Origin: Pohlia nutans
Taxonomy: Eukaryota > Streptophyta > Bryopsida > Bryales > Mniaceae
Assembly: GCA_022496805.1 (NCBI GenBank)
Contig: CM040101.1
Coordinates: 29,117,529-29,181,528, forward strand
Direction: 5' to 3'
DNA: 64,000 bases
How positions within the stretch are numbered: position 1 is the first letter of the stretch; each line of letters opens with the position of its first letter. Position numbers and translations under genes: made by a program. Below the pieces are notes generated by a model. It made no database searches. It saw only the letters and a list, made by a program, of their open reading frames with translations, and was not told the origin of the DNA. This document shows, one piece after another, positions 37,246-47,869 of the stretch.

Positions 37246-38439
37246 AGCAAACACAGAACAAGTGGAGTTACATGATCGAACGCAGAAGCAGAGACAGGGG
37301 AGCCAGAGAGTGGGGTAAAGCATTTCATCCCACTAAGTGACTGCAGGACACCTCCCACAAGTGATGGTTTCAGGGACAGCGGACGGTGCACACTTCTAAG
37401 CAATTTCGGCTGGGACAAAAAACATGGACAATGGAAAGACATTAGGCAAGAATTCGCAAAAATTTAGTGCCTCATATATTAAATGTACATAGTGAATAAT
37501 ATACAATCATCTGGTAAGAAAATCTCACCCAGGGGGCAGCTATGCACGCATCCAAAAACTACATCCGAAATCCGTGAATCTACACTATTCTACAGGAGGT
37601 TGTCACAGCGGGGCAGGTCGACAACGACACACAATCACAGACGAGGCACTCCCTCCTGTCAACCAGAATGAATAAAAATAAGAGTCTACATACAGACAAT
37701 GACAGATTGATGGAGGCAGCAAAACACTTCCATCAAGCGACATCTTGGCGACTCATACATATTCATAAGGGTCTGAAAGGTCAGGAGAGTGTACCTGAAC
37801 TGCTTGATCAGATGGTGCGCTGTCGACGATATCATCGGCGGGAACGACCGGTGCCAGCTCGTGCTACTGCTGAAGTGGCTCATCTTCGTAGTCCACCAGC
37901 TCTTCATCCTCGGGAGCAGGGGGACAGTGGTCGTCTGCTGCAAGGACGGGAGGGGGAGTTGAGTGAACAACATCGCAATGAGCCTCGGTCTCAGGTGGAG
38001 GAGCGGGGCAGGCCTCCTCTGGGTTTGGAGGAGGATGCCCAGAATTATCCTCGCCTCGAGGATGTTGCTGCTCGTCTTGCAGCTGAGCGTTGGGGCAAGA
38101 GGACTGGGGGACTTCCGCCTGACCTTGGTCTTCAAGGTCCCGAGGGGGAGCGGTGTCATGCGAAGCAGGACGGGGGGCATCACATGCCACTGCAGCAGGA
38201 GCAGGGGAGGAATGAGACATATCCGCGGATCGAGGATCCCGAGGCGCATCGTAGCCGGGAAGGTGCAGGCCCAAGTCTTCAGAAGTGTCCATGTTGACCA
38301 CTGCCACAATGGAAGGTTCAATAAGTGGAGCAGATGAACCCTTCAACATGGCCTTCAACTCCGCCATCTCCCTTTTAGAATTCTCTTGAGCTTCCCTCAA
38401 CCGCTGAATCTCTCTAATCATGGCCTCCTCTGCCTCCTT

Positions 38440-38876
38440 TGTTAACGGTAAATTAGTAATTACCGGTAGTTTACCGATCTGGATTTTTTACTACTTCAGT
38501 AAAATTCCAAGTTACCACAGAAAGTAGATCTAGGGAAATACTTTTTTACCGATCTGACCTAACTGTCAGATCTGGTTGCACTGATGTAAATAAGCAATGG
38601 AGCTAAACTCATTGGCACGACTCATTTTTCGAGATACATGATTACTTTGTCCCAATTCTTGTCCTTTTTGCTACTCTGCTTACCGAGTAGTTCTTTCCAG
38701 ATATTCTTGTTTGATGATTCCAGTTTGAATACGCTGTTTTGAGGGATTACCAAACTAGTACCGGTAATGCCTTGTCCTTAGTATTTCCAGGTTCACTAAT
38801 TCCTATTCTTCCTGGTAGTTTTTTTATCCCCCCCGGTAGTGACTACTGAGCAGTCATTTACAAGGAGGAGCTACCA
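38440..38876. mobile_element. solo LTR, 437 bp, in gene X
   Basis: Starts TGTTAACGGTAAATTAG and ends GGAGCTACCA, flanked by the 5-bp duplication TCCTT at 38435-38439 and 38877-38881. Removing it with one duplication rejoins a continuous coiled-coil reading frame (KRKQKKEAEEAMIREI). It contains several ACCGGTA and TTTACCGATCTG repeats. Confidence 0.85.
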
Positions 38877-39739
38877 TCCTTCTTCTGCTTCCTCTTCTCC
38901 TCCTTCTCTTCCTAGAACATCACCTCACTCACAAGGCACTTGTTGAGGTTGGGATCGAGATCGGAGGAGGACGCGTCCCCACCGTCAAGTCTCGCACGCA
39001 ACTTCTTGAGTGTCAATGCGATACACTCGTCACTAAAAAAGGACGGAGCAGGGGTGATACTCGCGGGTTCTGTCGCGGGAATAGATGTGGCTGCCGGTTC
39101 GTCTTCGGTGTCGCTGAGCTCGATGATTTCAGCAGTAACAGCTGGGGCAACGATGCCCTTTCCCTTATCAGGCACCCGTCGAGGAGGAAGAACGTCTGAA
39201 CTAGACGGCGCGACTTATATCTGCGACTGCTGAGGAAGAGGCGGATTGGGAGAACCCTGGACGGGGCGACTATCCTTGACTCGAGGATTCGGCGATGCAT
39301 ATTGGCCATGTCGTGCAGTTTCCGACGTACGATAGTCTGGATTGTCAGAATCATCCGACGTATCATCACTCGACAAGCTAGGGCAATCCAGTTCCTCATC
39401 TGCTCCAGTGTCATGGGGTTCAGGAAGCTGAGACCCGTACTGGTTGAAGTCCTCCTCTCCCTCCTCATCACGGTCCTCCTCGTTACGGTCCTTGTCACGG
39501 TCCTCCTCCTCACTGTCCTCCTCCTCCGATAGGGGTTCCACATCCCTCTGTGCTTCTTCTGAGGGAGTTGACTCAACGTCGTTCGTGCGCAGGAGTACTG
39601 GCTTGATGTAATTCCCCATGTACGGGGAATTGCCGAAAAGGAAATCTTTCATGTCGAGGCTATCAGCATTCTTCCCCAGCCTCTCAAGCTTGTCCATCCC
39701 CACATTGCTGGCGATCCCGTAGTAATGCAACTCGTACAT

Positions 39740-40004
39740 CTGCACGATCAGCAAGCATATGTTCAAGATTCAATAAGAACAGCAGAGACCCCTAAACTAG
39801 GTGAGCTTGGCCAATTATCCTCGAGTCGAAGATAGAGGAGGAGTGAACATCAGCAATGTTAGTGGGGACAACTATACATACACAAAGACAAAGACACAAC
39901 CAGACGCCACACAATGACAGCAGCAAATAAGGACAGTGACTATCTTCGAGTCGAAGATAACAGTCGACTACACACTACGCCGCGAAAATGGAGTGGATGT
40001 ATAC
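39740..40004 (-). other. gene X intron 2 with two palindromes
   Basis: 265-bp GT-AG intron. Palindromes at 39815-39834 and 39941-39959; the latter is perfect (TATCTTCGA-G-TCGAAGATA). Apart from the palindromes it is not similar to intron 1. Confidence 0.75.
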
Positions 40005-41330
40005 CTTTGCAGCCAGCATGCATTTGACACCTGTGTAGATGCCGAAAAAGTTCTCCCCCGGAGTTGCAAAGTTCTGGAAGACCTCCAAGTTGAACTCCAT
40101 CCGCAGCTCGCTGGAGTAAAATCTCCACTTTGCCTCGTGGTTCTTCGAGGGATCATTGTAGTATGAGATGGGGCTGGCGGAGTACACTTTCTTGACAAGT
40201 CCAGGAATGTAGTCCGGGACATCTCGCTTGAACATGAAGTGCAGCTTGACGTCGGAGGCTGTCTGCCGATTGGACACGTCATTGAGCCGTTCAGCCTTGC
40301 ACGGCTTGTAGACCGACGACTCGTATTCGTATTCGGGGTAGGCCGTCCGGATGAACGCAGCCGCCGTTGCGTCATCAAGAGTAGACGCCGTTATCCAAAG
40401 CCACACTTTGGGCTGTGTCATAGGCAGGTCCTTCACCTGAACGAGCTTCGTGAGGAAAGGGAAAAGCGGAGCCGAAGAGATAGGGTCCTCAGATGGTTTG
40501 TGCTTCGGAGCCTCCCGGAGATCCGGAATCCCGAAGCTCATACCGTTGCGAGGGCCGTACTTCCACTTTGAATTCATGATGAACGCCATTGATGGTCCAT
40601 CATGGCCCCGAAGCTAAATCTTGCCTGCAGGCTCTTGCAAGCGGCACTTGTGGAACATGAACGAGTTGAACATGTCATTGAGGTCTTGGAATTTCTCCGT
40701 CATGTCGCTCAGCCGCTTGTTCATGGCCTCGTTGGTCAAGCGCTTCTTGAAGAAGTCTCCCGACGGAGTGGAGAGGAGGAAGTCGAACGTCGCCGTGGAG
40801 AACCAATAAGTCTTCTTCTAGGCCTTCCAGCTCGCCTTGTCGATAGATCCGTCGGGTTTAAAGAAATTGAGGGTCGTGTTGATATTCATCAACTCCTCAA
40901 GAATGACCTTCTTGCGCTTGCGGCGCTCCACCCAGTCAGTCCCGCTGTAGTGACCCACAACGTATGATTTTGTCTTCCCCACTGATACCTTGGGGTATGG
41001 CAGCGTCCTGTTTGGGGTTCACTCGAGCAGATGTTGCACGTAGGCTTTTAGGTCCTCATCCGTTAAATGGCCCATGCGCTTGAAGAATTCCCGCTGCAGC
41101 GTGAACCTTTTCTTGACGCCTTTGGCTTGTCTGTAGGGTTGGAGCGTCTCGGGATTGATCAGGTCCCCGTTTGAGTGTTTGGTCAAGAATTCCTCCCACA
41201 TGGCGTAGTGGTCGGCTGGGAGCGTGATCTCCTTGATCTCATACTTGAGATCAGCGACCCCCTTCACATTATTTCCATCCTTGTCTGGGTTGATATTCTG
41301 GAACCGGCCGACAATCAAGGTGGCGAATGT

Positions 41331-41602
41331 CTGCAACCAAATGAATAACAAAGCAGTTGTTAGAGACAGACAATTGCCGGGGGAACTGGCGTTGATTATC
41401 TTCGAGTCGAGGATATTGATTGCAGTACCTATAGTAAAAGGGAAGACTTAAGATGACATTTCCGCATTTGCATTGTTTGATTTAAGCATTCCTAAGCGTC
41501 TAATCTACATATATCTAGATGGGGTCGGAGAGATAAAGTCGCAGGACGAGCAAGGGACCGTATCTTCGGGTCGAGGATAGATGTTCAGGAACGGGTGCTT
41601 AC
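41331..41602 (-). other. gene X intron 1 with two palindromes
   Basis: 272-bp GT-AG intron. Palindromes at 41397-41415 (TATCTTCGA-G-TCGAGGATA) and 41561-41579 (TATCTTCGG-G-TCGAGGATA), one towards each splice site. Confidence 0.75.
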
Positions 41603-43102
41603 CGCGTACTTGGTCGGGGATAGCACCGCGCCGTTCTTTCTCGTTGCTGCCTCAGTGCCAGAGTTGGTGGGCCTGCCGTAGTGGAGCCAGATGTTGCGAC
41701 CGCTAATGATCTGGTTCCCCCATGTGTGTTGCGCGTGGTTCAGGTGGTTTGTGCAGTTGTAGAATTTGGAGATGTTGTGTAGTTGGACAGGGTCCAAAGT
41801 CCACACAATATATGCATCCCACGTCCTTAGCTCATTCTGTCGATCCTCGCCGCATCTCACACGCTGCAATTCCTTAGAAGCAGTGATGTTGTATTAACTG
41901 TTTATAATCATGAAGCGGCCATTTTGGATTTCCTCCCATTTCTTGGGTTTATTCTTCAGTAATTTGTTGTTCTCGTCAACTGGAGTGAGGCACACGGTTT
42001 GTCGCTGTCTGATGTCTGCAAGTTGAACAAGCTCCTTTTTGCAGTCCTCTACAATTTCCTTCTCTAGCTTTTGAATGACGTACTTGTCATTGGCTAGAAA
42101 GCATTGGTCGATGGAAACTTTATACGTTAATTCATCAAACACATAGCAGGCTTTGTGTTTGTCCCAGAAATCTTTTCTCATTTCAGCAAACTTCTGGTAC
42201 TTAGGCACGGGGTCTGCAGTCTGGTTGGGTCTCCCCTGCACCGTCGTCAATGCTGATCTTGAGCTACCAGCGGTTGACGGTCTTGCAGCAGGCGTTGATT
42301 TTCTCCGCTTCCTACTTGGTTCACCTACTACTGCGGTTCCTGGAGTCGACACTTAGGGGTTCGAACAAGATCTCTTGCCGGCGCTTCCCCTACTATCTCC
42401 TCGAGGTGTTCCCGACTGGGAACGGGTGGCGTCGTCTGCATCTGGCTGGCGGGGACGTCTGGTTTGGATTGCTGAGGAGGCCGGGATGTAGTTCTGCAGT
42501 GCGTACCTGTCGAGATTCTGAAAGACGTGGCTGAGCTTACGAACTAGGGCCTCGACTGTTGCGCATTGCCATGGGAGGTAATTAGTCCTGAACGAGACTG
42601 CCAACTCTGGCGTGGAGAAGTCTTGCAAGGAATCCACAAGCGCGTCCATGTCGAATTGTGTTCCCTGGTCGTGCACTTTGATGACGAGGGAATGGGTGTG
42701 TTGCTGAGCACGGTCCTTATCGTCCATAGCCTGAAGGGCTATGACAATGTAGTCCTTGTGGTGCTGCTCGATGAAAGTGACCTTCTCGTTGTTGTTCCAC
42801 ACAAGGAAGTTTCGACTGTTGTGCTCTCGGTGCCTGAGATACACATAATTTTTGAACCGGCTGAACCCAAATGTCCAGGCTTCAACGCAGTCTTTGAACT
42901 GCCACAGGGATCCGTAGTTGGACTCTATGTCGTAGATGAATGGGGTCTCTCCGAGTGGATTCTGGAAGGGCTCCATGAATGGTGTTGTGGACGAGTAGTC
43001 GTAGTTCTCCGGCTCAGCCATTTCAACAGACTTGCACATGACATCGAAACAGCGGTTCTGTTAGAGGCTCTTCAGTACTCACGGATCTTCGAGTCGAGGA
43101 TA

Positions 43103-43505
43103 TATTCGGTCTTTCACATAGATACGACTTGCGGTCTTCTACTATGTTGACCTGGGTACATCTTCGGGAAACTTAGTAGTGTGAGCGTAGAGCGGAGAGC
43201 GGAGAGCAGAGTTTGGAGAGCGCAGATTTTCATTTTTAGAAATCATTTTTGGTAGGAAAAATGCCTATGACCGCGGACATTGGGTTATTTTTAGCTAGTA
43301 TTTTTGGAAATTAGGTTATTTTTAGTTAATTTTTAAAGAAAAGGACCCCAAATCCGTAGAACTGGGTAGAATTCTCGAAATCCTAGTTCAAAACAAAGTA
43401 ATGGATTTTCAATGATTTTCCACGGCATTACTTACAAAAAACAATACATTTTTGTTTTTGTATGGTTTACAATTAAATTAGGGCTGACGTCATCATTAAA
43501 AACCT
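43103..43505. other. spacer with GAGCGGA heptamers
   Basis: Tandem GAGCGGA/GAGAGC-type heptamers at about 43185-43225, then AT-rich sequence containing CCTATGACCGCGGA (about 43262). A related arrangement occurs at 47218-47320. Confidence 0.5.
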
Positions 43506-45125
43506 TCAAAAGTGCGAATAGAACAAGGACTCTTGTGAACACCGATGTAAATAAACCAACACAAAGTTAACATGTTCATACACGCCCCAACCTTTAGCTG
43601 ACACACGAGCATCAAAATCATCACTTGCAGCCTTCCAAAACGGATCCCATGTGGAGGAAATGGCCTCGATTACCTTCAAATCTTTGTCCTTATGGTTGTG
43701 GAGTGCAACGTAGAGAACCCGGTCTCCATCTTGATATCCGGTCACGAATTCATTCTCTAAACGCTGCACATCGAGGAGGTTGATGGGCCTCACCAACGGC
43801 AATGCCCACAAACGGCACAAGGGGATGCCAATGCGGGACTTCTCAACGGGTCGAACGCGCAGCCGGTTGATCACGGAGTTCAAATCGTTCTTCTGCTTCA
43901 CCTTGAGAGTGATTTCACTGTCATCGGGGTCCGCAGAATCAAGTGGCTCGTCGGGGTGGCGAGGCTTCTGAATAGTCTACATCAGTCCAACAATTTAGTA
44001 CAAAGCATAGAACTCAAACAAGAAAATGTTTAACCAATTAAGAATTTGAGTACAAAGTGCTTACGCATGTGAATGCTCGCATTCACAATAATCAATAGGG
44101 CCTAAAACGAGGAGACCACCTAGGGGTCACCCTTGCTTGAGCCTTGGCATGCTCACGAGCCTCACGGACCCGTTGGTTATGCCTGGAGGCATAATGCCTC
44201 CTTGCCTCCCGTGTCGCACATTCCGCGGCATCGGGAGGAGGGGATTCAACCGTAGGAGACTCTACAAGGTATGGACGCTTAACTTCTGGAAGAGCTAAAA
44301 CTACTAGATGGGAAGGAAATCGATCCATCACCGAATCTAGAATGAGACAAGTGCAGAATCTAAAGGTATAGGAGTCCAGGTCTACTACCTCCTGCACTTC
44401 AGACTCCTCTTGCACTTCGGGCTGCACAGCAGAAGGCTCGACCTCTGTTAACCGAATATTCGTTGGATTCCCTTATGCTAAGTGTAGGCTAGTCTATACC
44501 CGGTAGGTATAGACCCGGTAGGCGATACCCGGTAGAACAGGCGGGTATAGACTGGTCGACCCGACTGATCCGGTCGACCAGGTCTGACACTACTGTGAGA
44601 CCAGCCATCTATATGTACTTCCCCTCTCTTTGAGAGGGGTGTTGCTATTCATTTTGTACATCTTCCTTACCGACAGCCACAGTTGTATTTTCTCTGTCTC
44701 AATCTTCTTGTGTGTTGGAATTATGTTTGTTTGCTTGTCTAGACTAGAGTCATATTTCTGTTCCTGCATTTGATACTAGTGTAGAATCCACGCTAGTCAC
44801 AGCAGCTTGTTGGTTTGTAGTGTCGATTGGCAGTAGACTAGTCTTCTCCCTCATCAACTCTGGATTCTACCTCATCCTGTTCTATCCTTCTACTCACTAC
44901 TCTCAATCTCTACTGCTAGACTAAGTCGAGTATTATTGAGAGAAGCTTTCCTACATCATTGTAAGGTCGGTTCCTAAAAAACCACCTTAACAACCTCCTC
45001 CACATCCTTGTCCACCTCTTCCTCTTCCTTTGCATTCCCTTCCACTTCATCCATCTCCTCTTCAAATTCTTCATCCCCATAAGCCTCCTCACGATTCTCA
45101 GTCAAATCCACTCTCTCCGAGTCCT
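43506..45125 (-). pseudogene. acidic-protein gene with a conserved-looking C-terminal domain, LTR-interrupted
   Basis: Exon A runs from about 45125 to 44070: a strongly acidic N-part (EEFEEEMDEVEGNAKEEEEV), split by the solo LTR at 44446-44992, then SEVQEVVDLDSYTFRFCTCL and an Arg/Ala-rich tail. The intron is about 44065-43978 (GTAAGC donor). Exon B, about 43977-43506, reads NRLRVRPVEKSRIGIPLCRL, RPINLLDVQRLENEFVTGYQ and DGDRVLYVALHNHKDKDLKV and ends after ESLFYSHF. The 'RPI...L...F..G...VLYVAL' pattern loosely recalls ParB-like domains, but I would not assert it. No other family recognised. Confidence 0.45.
44446..44992. mobile_element. solo LTR, 547 bp
   Basis: Starts TGTTAACCGAATATTCG, ends ACCACCTTAACA, with the short inverted repeat TGTTAA/TTAACA. 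The 5-bp duplication ACCTC is at 44441-44445 and 44993-44997. Removing it restores the acidic frame (DKDVEEV then EPSAVQPEVQ). Contains a triple CCCGGTAGG repeat near 44510. Its start resembles the LTR at 38440 (TGTTAAC), so the two may be related lineages. Confidence 0.9.
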
Positions 45126-46583
45126 ACATTAAACAAAACAAAACAAACACTTTCAAAAAATAAAACATAACATTGTAAAGAAGCATAATTGCAAAAGCAA
45201 AAGAAACATAATTGCAAATGCAAAAGAGGGCAGAATTTCTGTAGATCGAAATAGCAGGTATGAAATTCAATTGCAAGAGGAAACCAGTGATAATTTAAGA
45301 GGTAACTAGTGATAATTTAAGAGTCTAGTAAGCAAGAATCTGAGTCTATTAGAACTGGGACTGAGTATATTGAAACTGAGGAAGAACTGAGTAAATTGAA
45401 ACTGAACAAGAATTGTGAATCTTAAATCTTGCACACCAGATGATATTCTACACTTGCAGTCTTAATAAACTTGGCGGAGCACTGCCAAAAACGAGGTACC
45501 AAAGAGAATCACAAACCATTGCAGTGACTACTGCGCCTGGTCCAGGTACTGCTCCTTGCTCTTTCTCCATGTGCACTTCTATTGTTGGCCTCTGCACATG
45601 TTTTGAGAGTGAGTAATCAATTGACTAGTAATCAAACAAGGGCATTTAAGAATCCCAACCACCAGCCATTCAAGTTTCATTCAAACAAAAACAGGATTTT
45701 GAGCATAAGGTCTTCATTGCAAGAGGGTTTTTTTTGTACCCTATTAGATAATTCATTCTACAGCCTGCTCCATTCTCGGATTGACTGATCTGCTGCAAAA
45801 ACAAGATTTTCTCTTTCTTTTTCTTTTGACCTCACTCTCATCCAAACTCCACTCTCATTCAGACTTTAGAAGGAGACCAGGCAGGGAGTGCCGATTATAC
45901 CGCCAGGGAGACTTGCCAGTCAAGATAACTGAACGAGATGGGTATAATCAGGAACCAGCGTGTTCCATAGCCCATCATTCTTGCTTCTCAAACTCGTGTA
46001 ATTCATTGTTCAATCTCACTTGGGACTAGTCTTACTCAGAGTGTTCACACAGACTTTGCCAACAGTCTCCAGAGCTCCTTCACTCCAAACAGACTCACTG
46101 CTGATTTCGGGAGAATTCAGATTCACTCGTTCAAGATCTGAGCACTCGATAGTCCTAATTTTCTACACACTGAAATTCTATTCTAGCTGTACACTGACAC
46201 AATGACTTCCATTCTAGCTGTACACTGACAGAATGACAGTGTGGGCGTCCCAAAGCTAGTTGTATACTGACAACTTATGGCATTGAAATTAATCCTACGG
46301 ATCCGTGGAATTGGCCTGGGTGCCATTTATGGCATTGAAGTTAATCCCACGGATCCGTGGGATTGCCGACTCTTGAAACTCTGGCTCCTGAAACTCGAGA
46401 GAAACTTACAGAATTTGCCGCAGAGAAACTTCTAAAGGAGCAAAATGAATTCTAAACTTCTAGAGCAAAATGAATTCTAGAGGAGATGGAGGCAACTCGA
46501 AGTGCAACAGTTTAGAAGGAGACTCCTGACCCTAAACCTGAAGGAGACCAGGTAGGGAGTGCCGATTATACCGCCAGGGAGAC
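45126..46583. other. repeat-rich spacer
   Basis: No gene recognised. Holds AAACTGAG-type short repeats (45340-45420), a duplicated CTAGCTGTACACTGACA segment (46170-46240), and a duplicated TTATGGCATTGAAATTAATC block with GGATCCGTGG (46273-46365). Confidence 0.5.
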
Positions 46584-46595
46584 TTGCCAGTAGTG
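45871..46595 (+). repeat. pair of ~56-bp direct repeats about 670 bp apart
   Basis: AAGGAGACCAGGCAGGGAGT continuing GCCGATTATACCGCCAGGGA at 45868-45925 recurs, with one change, at about 46540-46593. It lies immediately before the LINE fragment. Confidence 0.85.
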
Positions 46596-47220
46596 AAAGG
46601 AGAAGATCTCCAAGGCTGCAACCTTGGACTAGGCCTTCAAAACTCAAGTCTCAAGGCAAGCGGAACTCAGTGGGAGGTCCAACCAGCTTCGCTTGTGCTG
46701 CTATCTAGACTCTCTGCCCAACTGATCACACAAGGACATCTTTGGATCATCGATGGTGTATCAGCAAGGATCCGAGTTCAGAGTCTAGTGGACAAACAAA
46801 ATAAAACCAAAGCTCTTTTATACTACGGCCGGATTAAGGATCTTCATTTTGACCCACACAAACTCAGATGGTCGAGTAATGTGGAATTTTTGCACTACTC
46901 GACTAAATTAGGAAGGATGCCACTGGCAGCTCAACACCTACCATTCTCCCTCGCCAGAACGAAATGGCATGGCATTCTGAGAGATGATTTTTGATTCAGC
47001 TGGAGAAATGTATGGGATCATGCAGAAAGAGTTGGCAAAGATGCTCGATTGATTTGGCAGCTTTGGAAAAAAGCTTTTGCTGTTAATTCATTGAAAGATC
47101 AAATTTCCCCAAATGTTGATACCACCTGCCATGTCTGCTTGGAAAGAATGGAAGAGAGCGCGATGCACAAATTTTGGAAATGCTCACAAGCCAAGGAGGC
47201 ATCAGGAATGCTATTTTGTG
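46584..47220 (+). pseudogene. LINE 3' fragment with zf-RVT domain
   Basis: Open from 46584 (MPVVKGEDLQGCNLGLGLQN) through LITQGHLWIIDGVSARIRVQ to a TGA at 46992, then the same frame continues FSWRNVWDHAERVGKDARLI, WQLWKKAFAVNSL, and the zinc finger CHVCLERMEESAMHKFWKC (CxxC...H...C). This is the zf-RVT domain that follows reverse transcriptase in many plant LINEs. Reverse transcriptase itself is absent. It ends at the heptamer repeat at 47218. Confidence 0.75.
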
Positions 47221-47275
47221 AGCAGTGAGCGGTGAGCGGTGAGCAGTGAGTAGTAAGCGTGAGCAGTGAGCAGTA
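47218..47275 (+). repeat. (GTGAGCR)n heptamer array
   Basis: About eight copies of GTGAGCA/GTGAGCG with minor variants. Followed within 50 bases by CCTATGACCGAGGA, the same pairing as at 43185-43275. Confidence 0.8.
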
Positions 47276-47869
47276 AAATTTTAGGATTTTTGAATGGGTT
47301 TAGTATGGAAAGTGGGTCCTATGACCGAGGATTTAGTATGATCGTAAGGTATTTTGTGGTTTTTTTTCAAGTACTGGACCTACTTCCGTGGGGTTAGGGT
47401 ACCCTATTTCCGCGTGTAGCTGCGGGATTAGGGTCTCGGGGTTTAGGGGATGTGCATTTGGAAGTGCAGACTTCATCTTGTTTTCCTCATGCATTGGCCA
47501 TTTCTGTGACCTACAATTTATCAAAGAATTTGTGGAATCTGTACGCCGACAATAAACTGAAAGAAGTTTACGAAAATAACTCCAAGACTAGTTATCTGCA
47601 GCTGATTTGTGGAACCTACCATTGTGTCAGTTTTGGGAAATCTTGCTTTTGACACCGGTTATCAGATATGATCATCGTTCATGGGGCATTGAACTCCCTG
47701 ATATTCTTCTTAGAATATATGCTTCAAACACCGGTTGTCAGACATAGAGTGTACAATATAAATAACATAGGAGATTAGAGGGAATCAAAGCACAAAAATA
47801 GTGAATAAAAGTAGGCAGCGGCCCTTTCAGTCTCGCTGCTCAAAAGAGTACAATAGAAAACGCAGGAAA
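47276..47869. other. no gene recognised
   Basis: Includes TTAGGGT/TTTAGGGG-like motifs (47390-47450) too irregular to call interstitial telomere, and a duplicated ACACCGGTTRTCAGA motif (47652, 47728). Confidence 0.4.

Larger units (their letters stand above)
37796..43039 (-). pseudogene. 'gene X': large multi-exon gene of unknown function, nonsense-riddled
   Basis: Three exons join in phase: 43039-41603 (start probably ATG 43021, MAEPENYDYSSTTPFMEP), 41330-40005 and 39739 to about 37796, with clean GTAAGC/CAG and GTATAC/CAG sites. Content: an N-terminal region with EAWTFGFSRFKNYVYLRHRE; a middle part with WEEFLTKHSNGDLINPETLQ and FDFLLSTPSGDFFKKRLTNE; an acidic stretch (EEDSEEEDRDKDRNEEDRDE); then a coiled coil (EIQRLREAQENSKREMAELK). 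No known domain. In-frame stops: 42353 TAA, 41894 TAA, 41019 TGA, 40818 TAG, 40614 TAG, 39215 TAA, 38912 TAG, 37864 TAG. The frame is otherwise kept. A solo LTR sits in the coiled-coil exon. TATCYTCGA-type palindromes occur in both introns and in exon 3. Confidence 0.6.
35316..43102. repeat. dispersed palindrome family TATCYTCGA-N-TCGARGATA (11 sites)
   Basis: Sites: 35316-35336, 35623-35640, 35751-35768, 38045-38064, 38220-38239, 39271-39289, 39815-39834, 39941-39959, 41397-41415, 41561-41579 and 43084-43102. Four are intronic, one lies just upstream of the gene X coding region, and six are in coding sequence. Perfect or near-perfect in the introns, more degenerate in exons. I saw none of this family outside 35.3-43.1 kb in the window. 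Confidence 0.85.

Noticed and set aside
37686..38321. Alternative long frames on both strands over gene X exon 3
   Set aside because: Frame choice was decided by the coiled coil, the acidic tract and phase-consistent splicing; the other frames are low-complexity Leu/Pro or Arg-rich shadows.
43506..43980. Definite ParB-like domain paired with the methyltransferase-like gene
   Set aside because: The similarity is a loose pattern I cannot verify by eye, and the two genes are in the wrong order for a simple fusion.
44446..44992. Intron of the acidic gene
   Set aside because: It has no GT-AG ends. TG...CA termini, an inverted TGTTAA and an exact ACCTC duplication identify a solo LTR.
47390..47450. 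Interstitial telomere (TTTAGGG)n
   Set aside because: Only isolated, imperfect TTAGGG-like phrases, not a tandem run.
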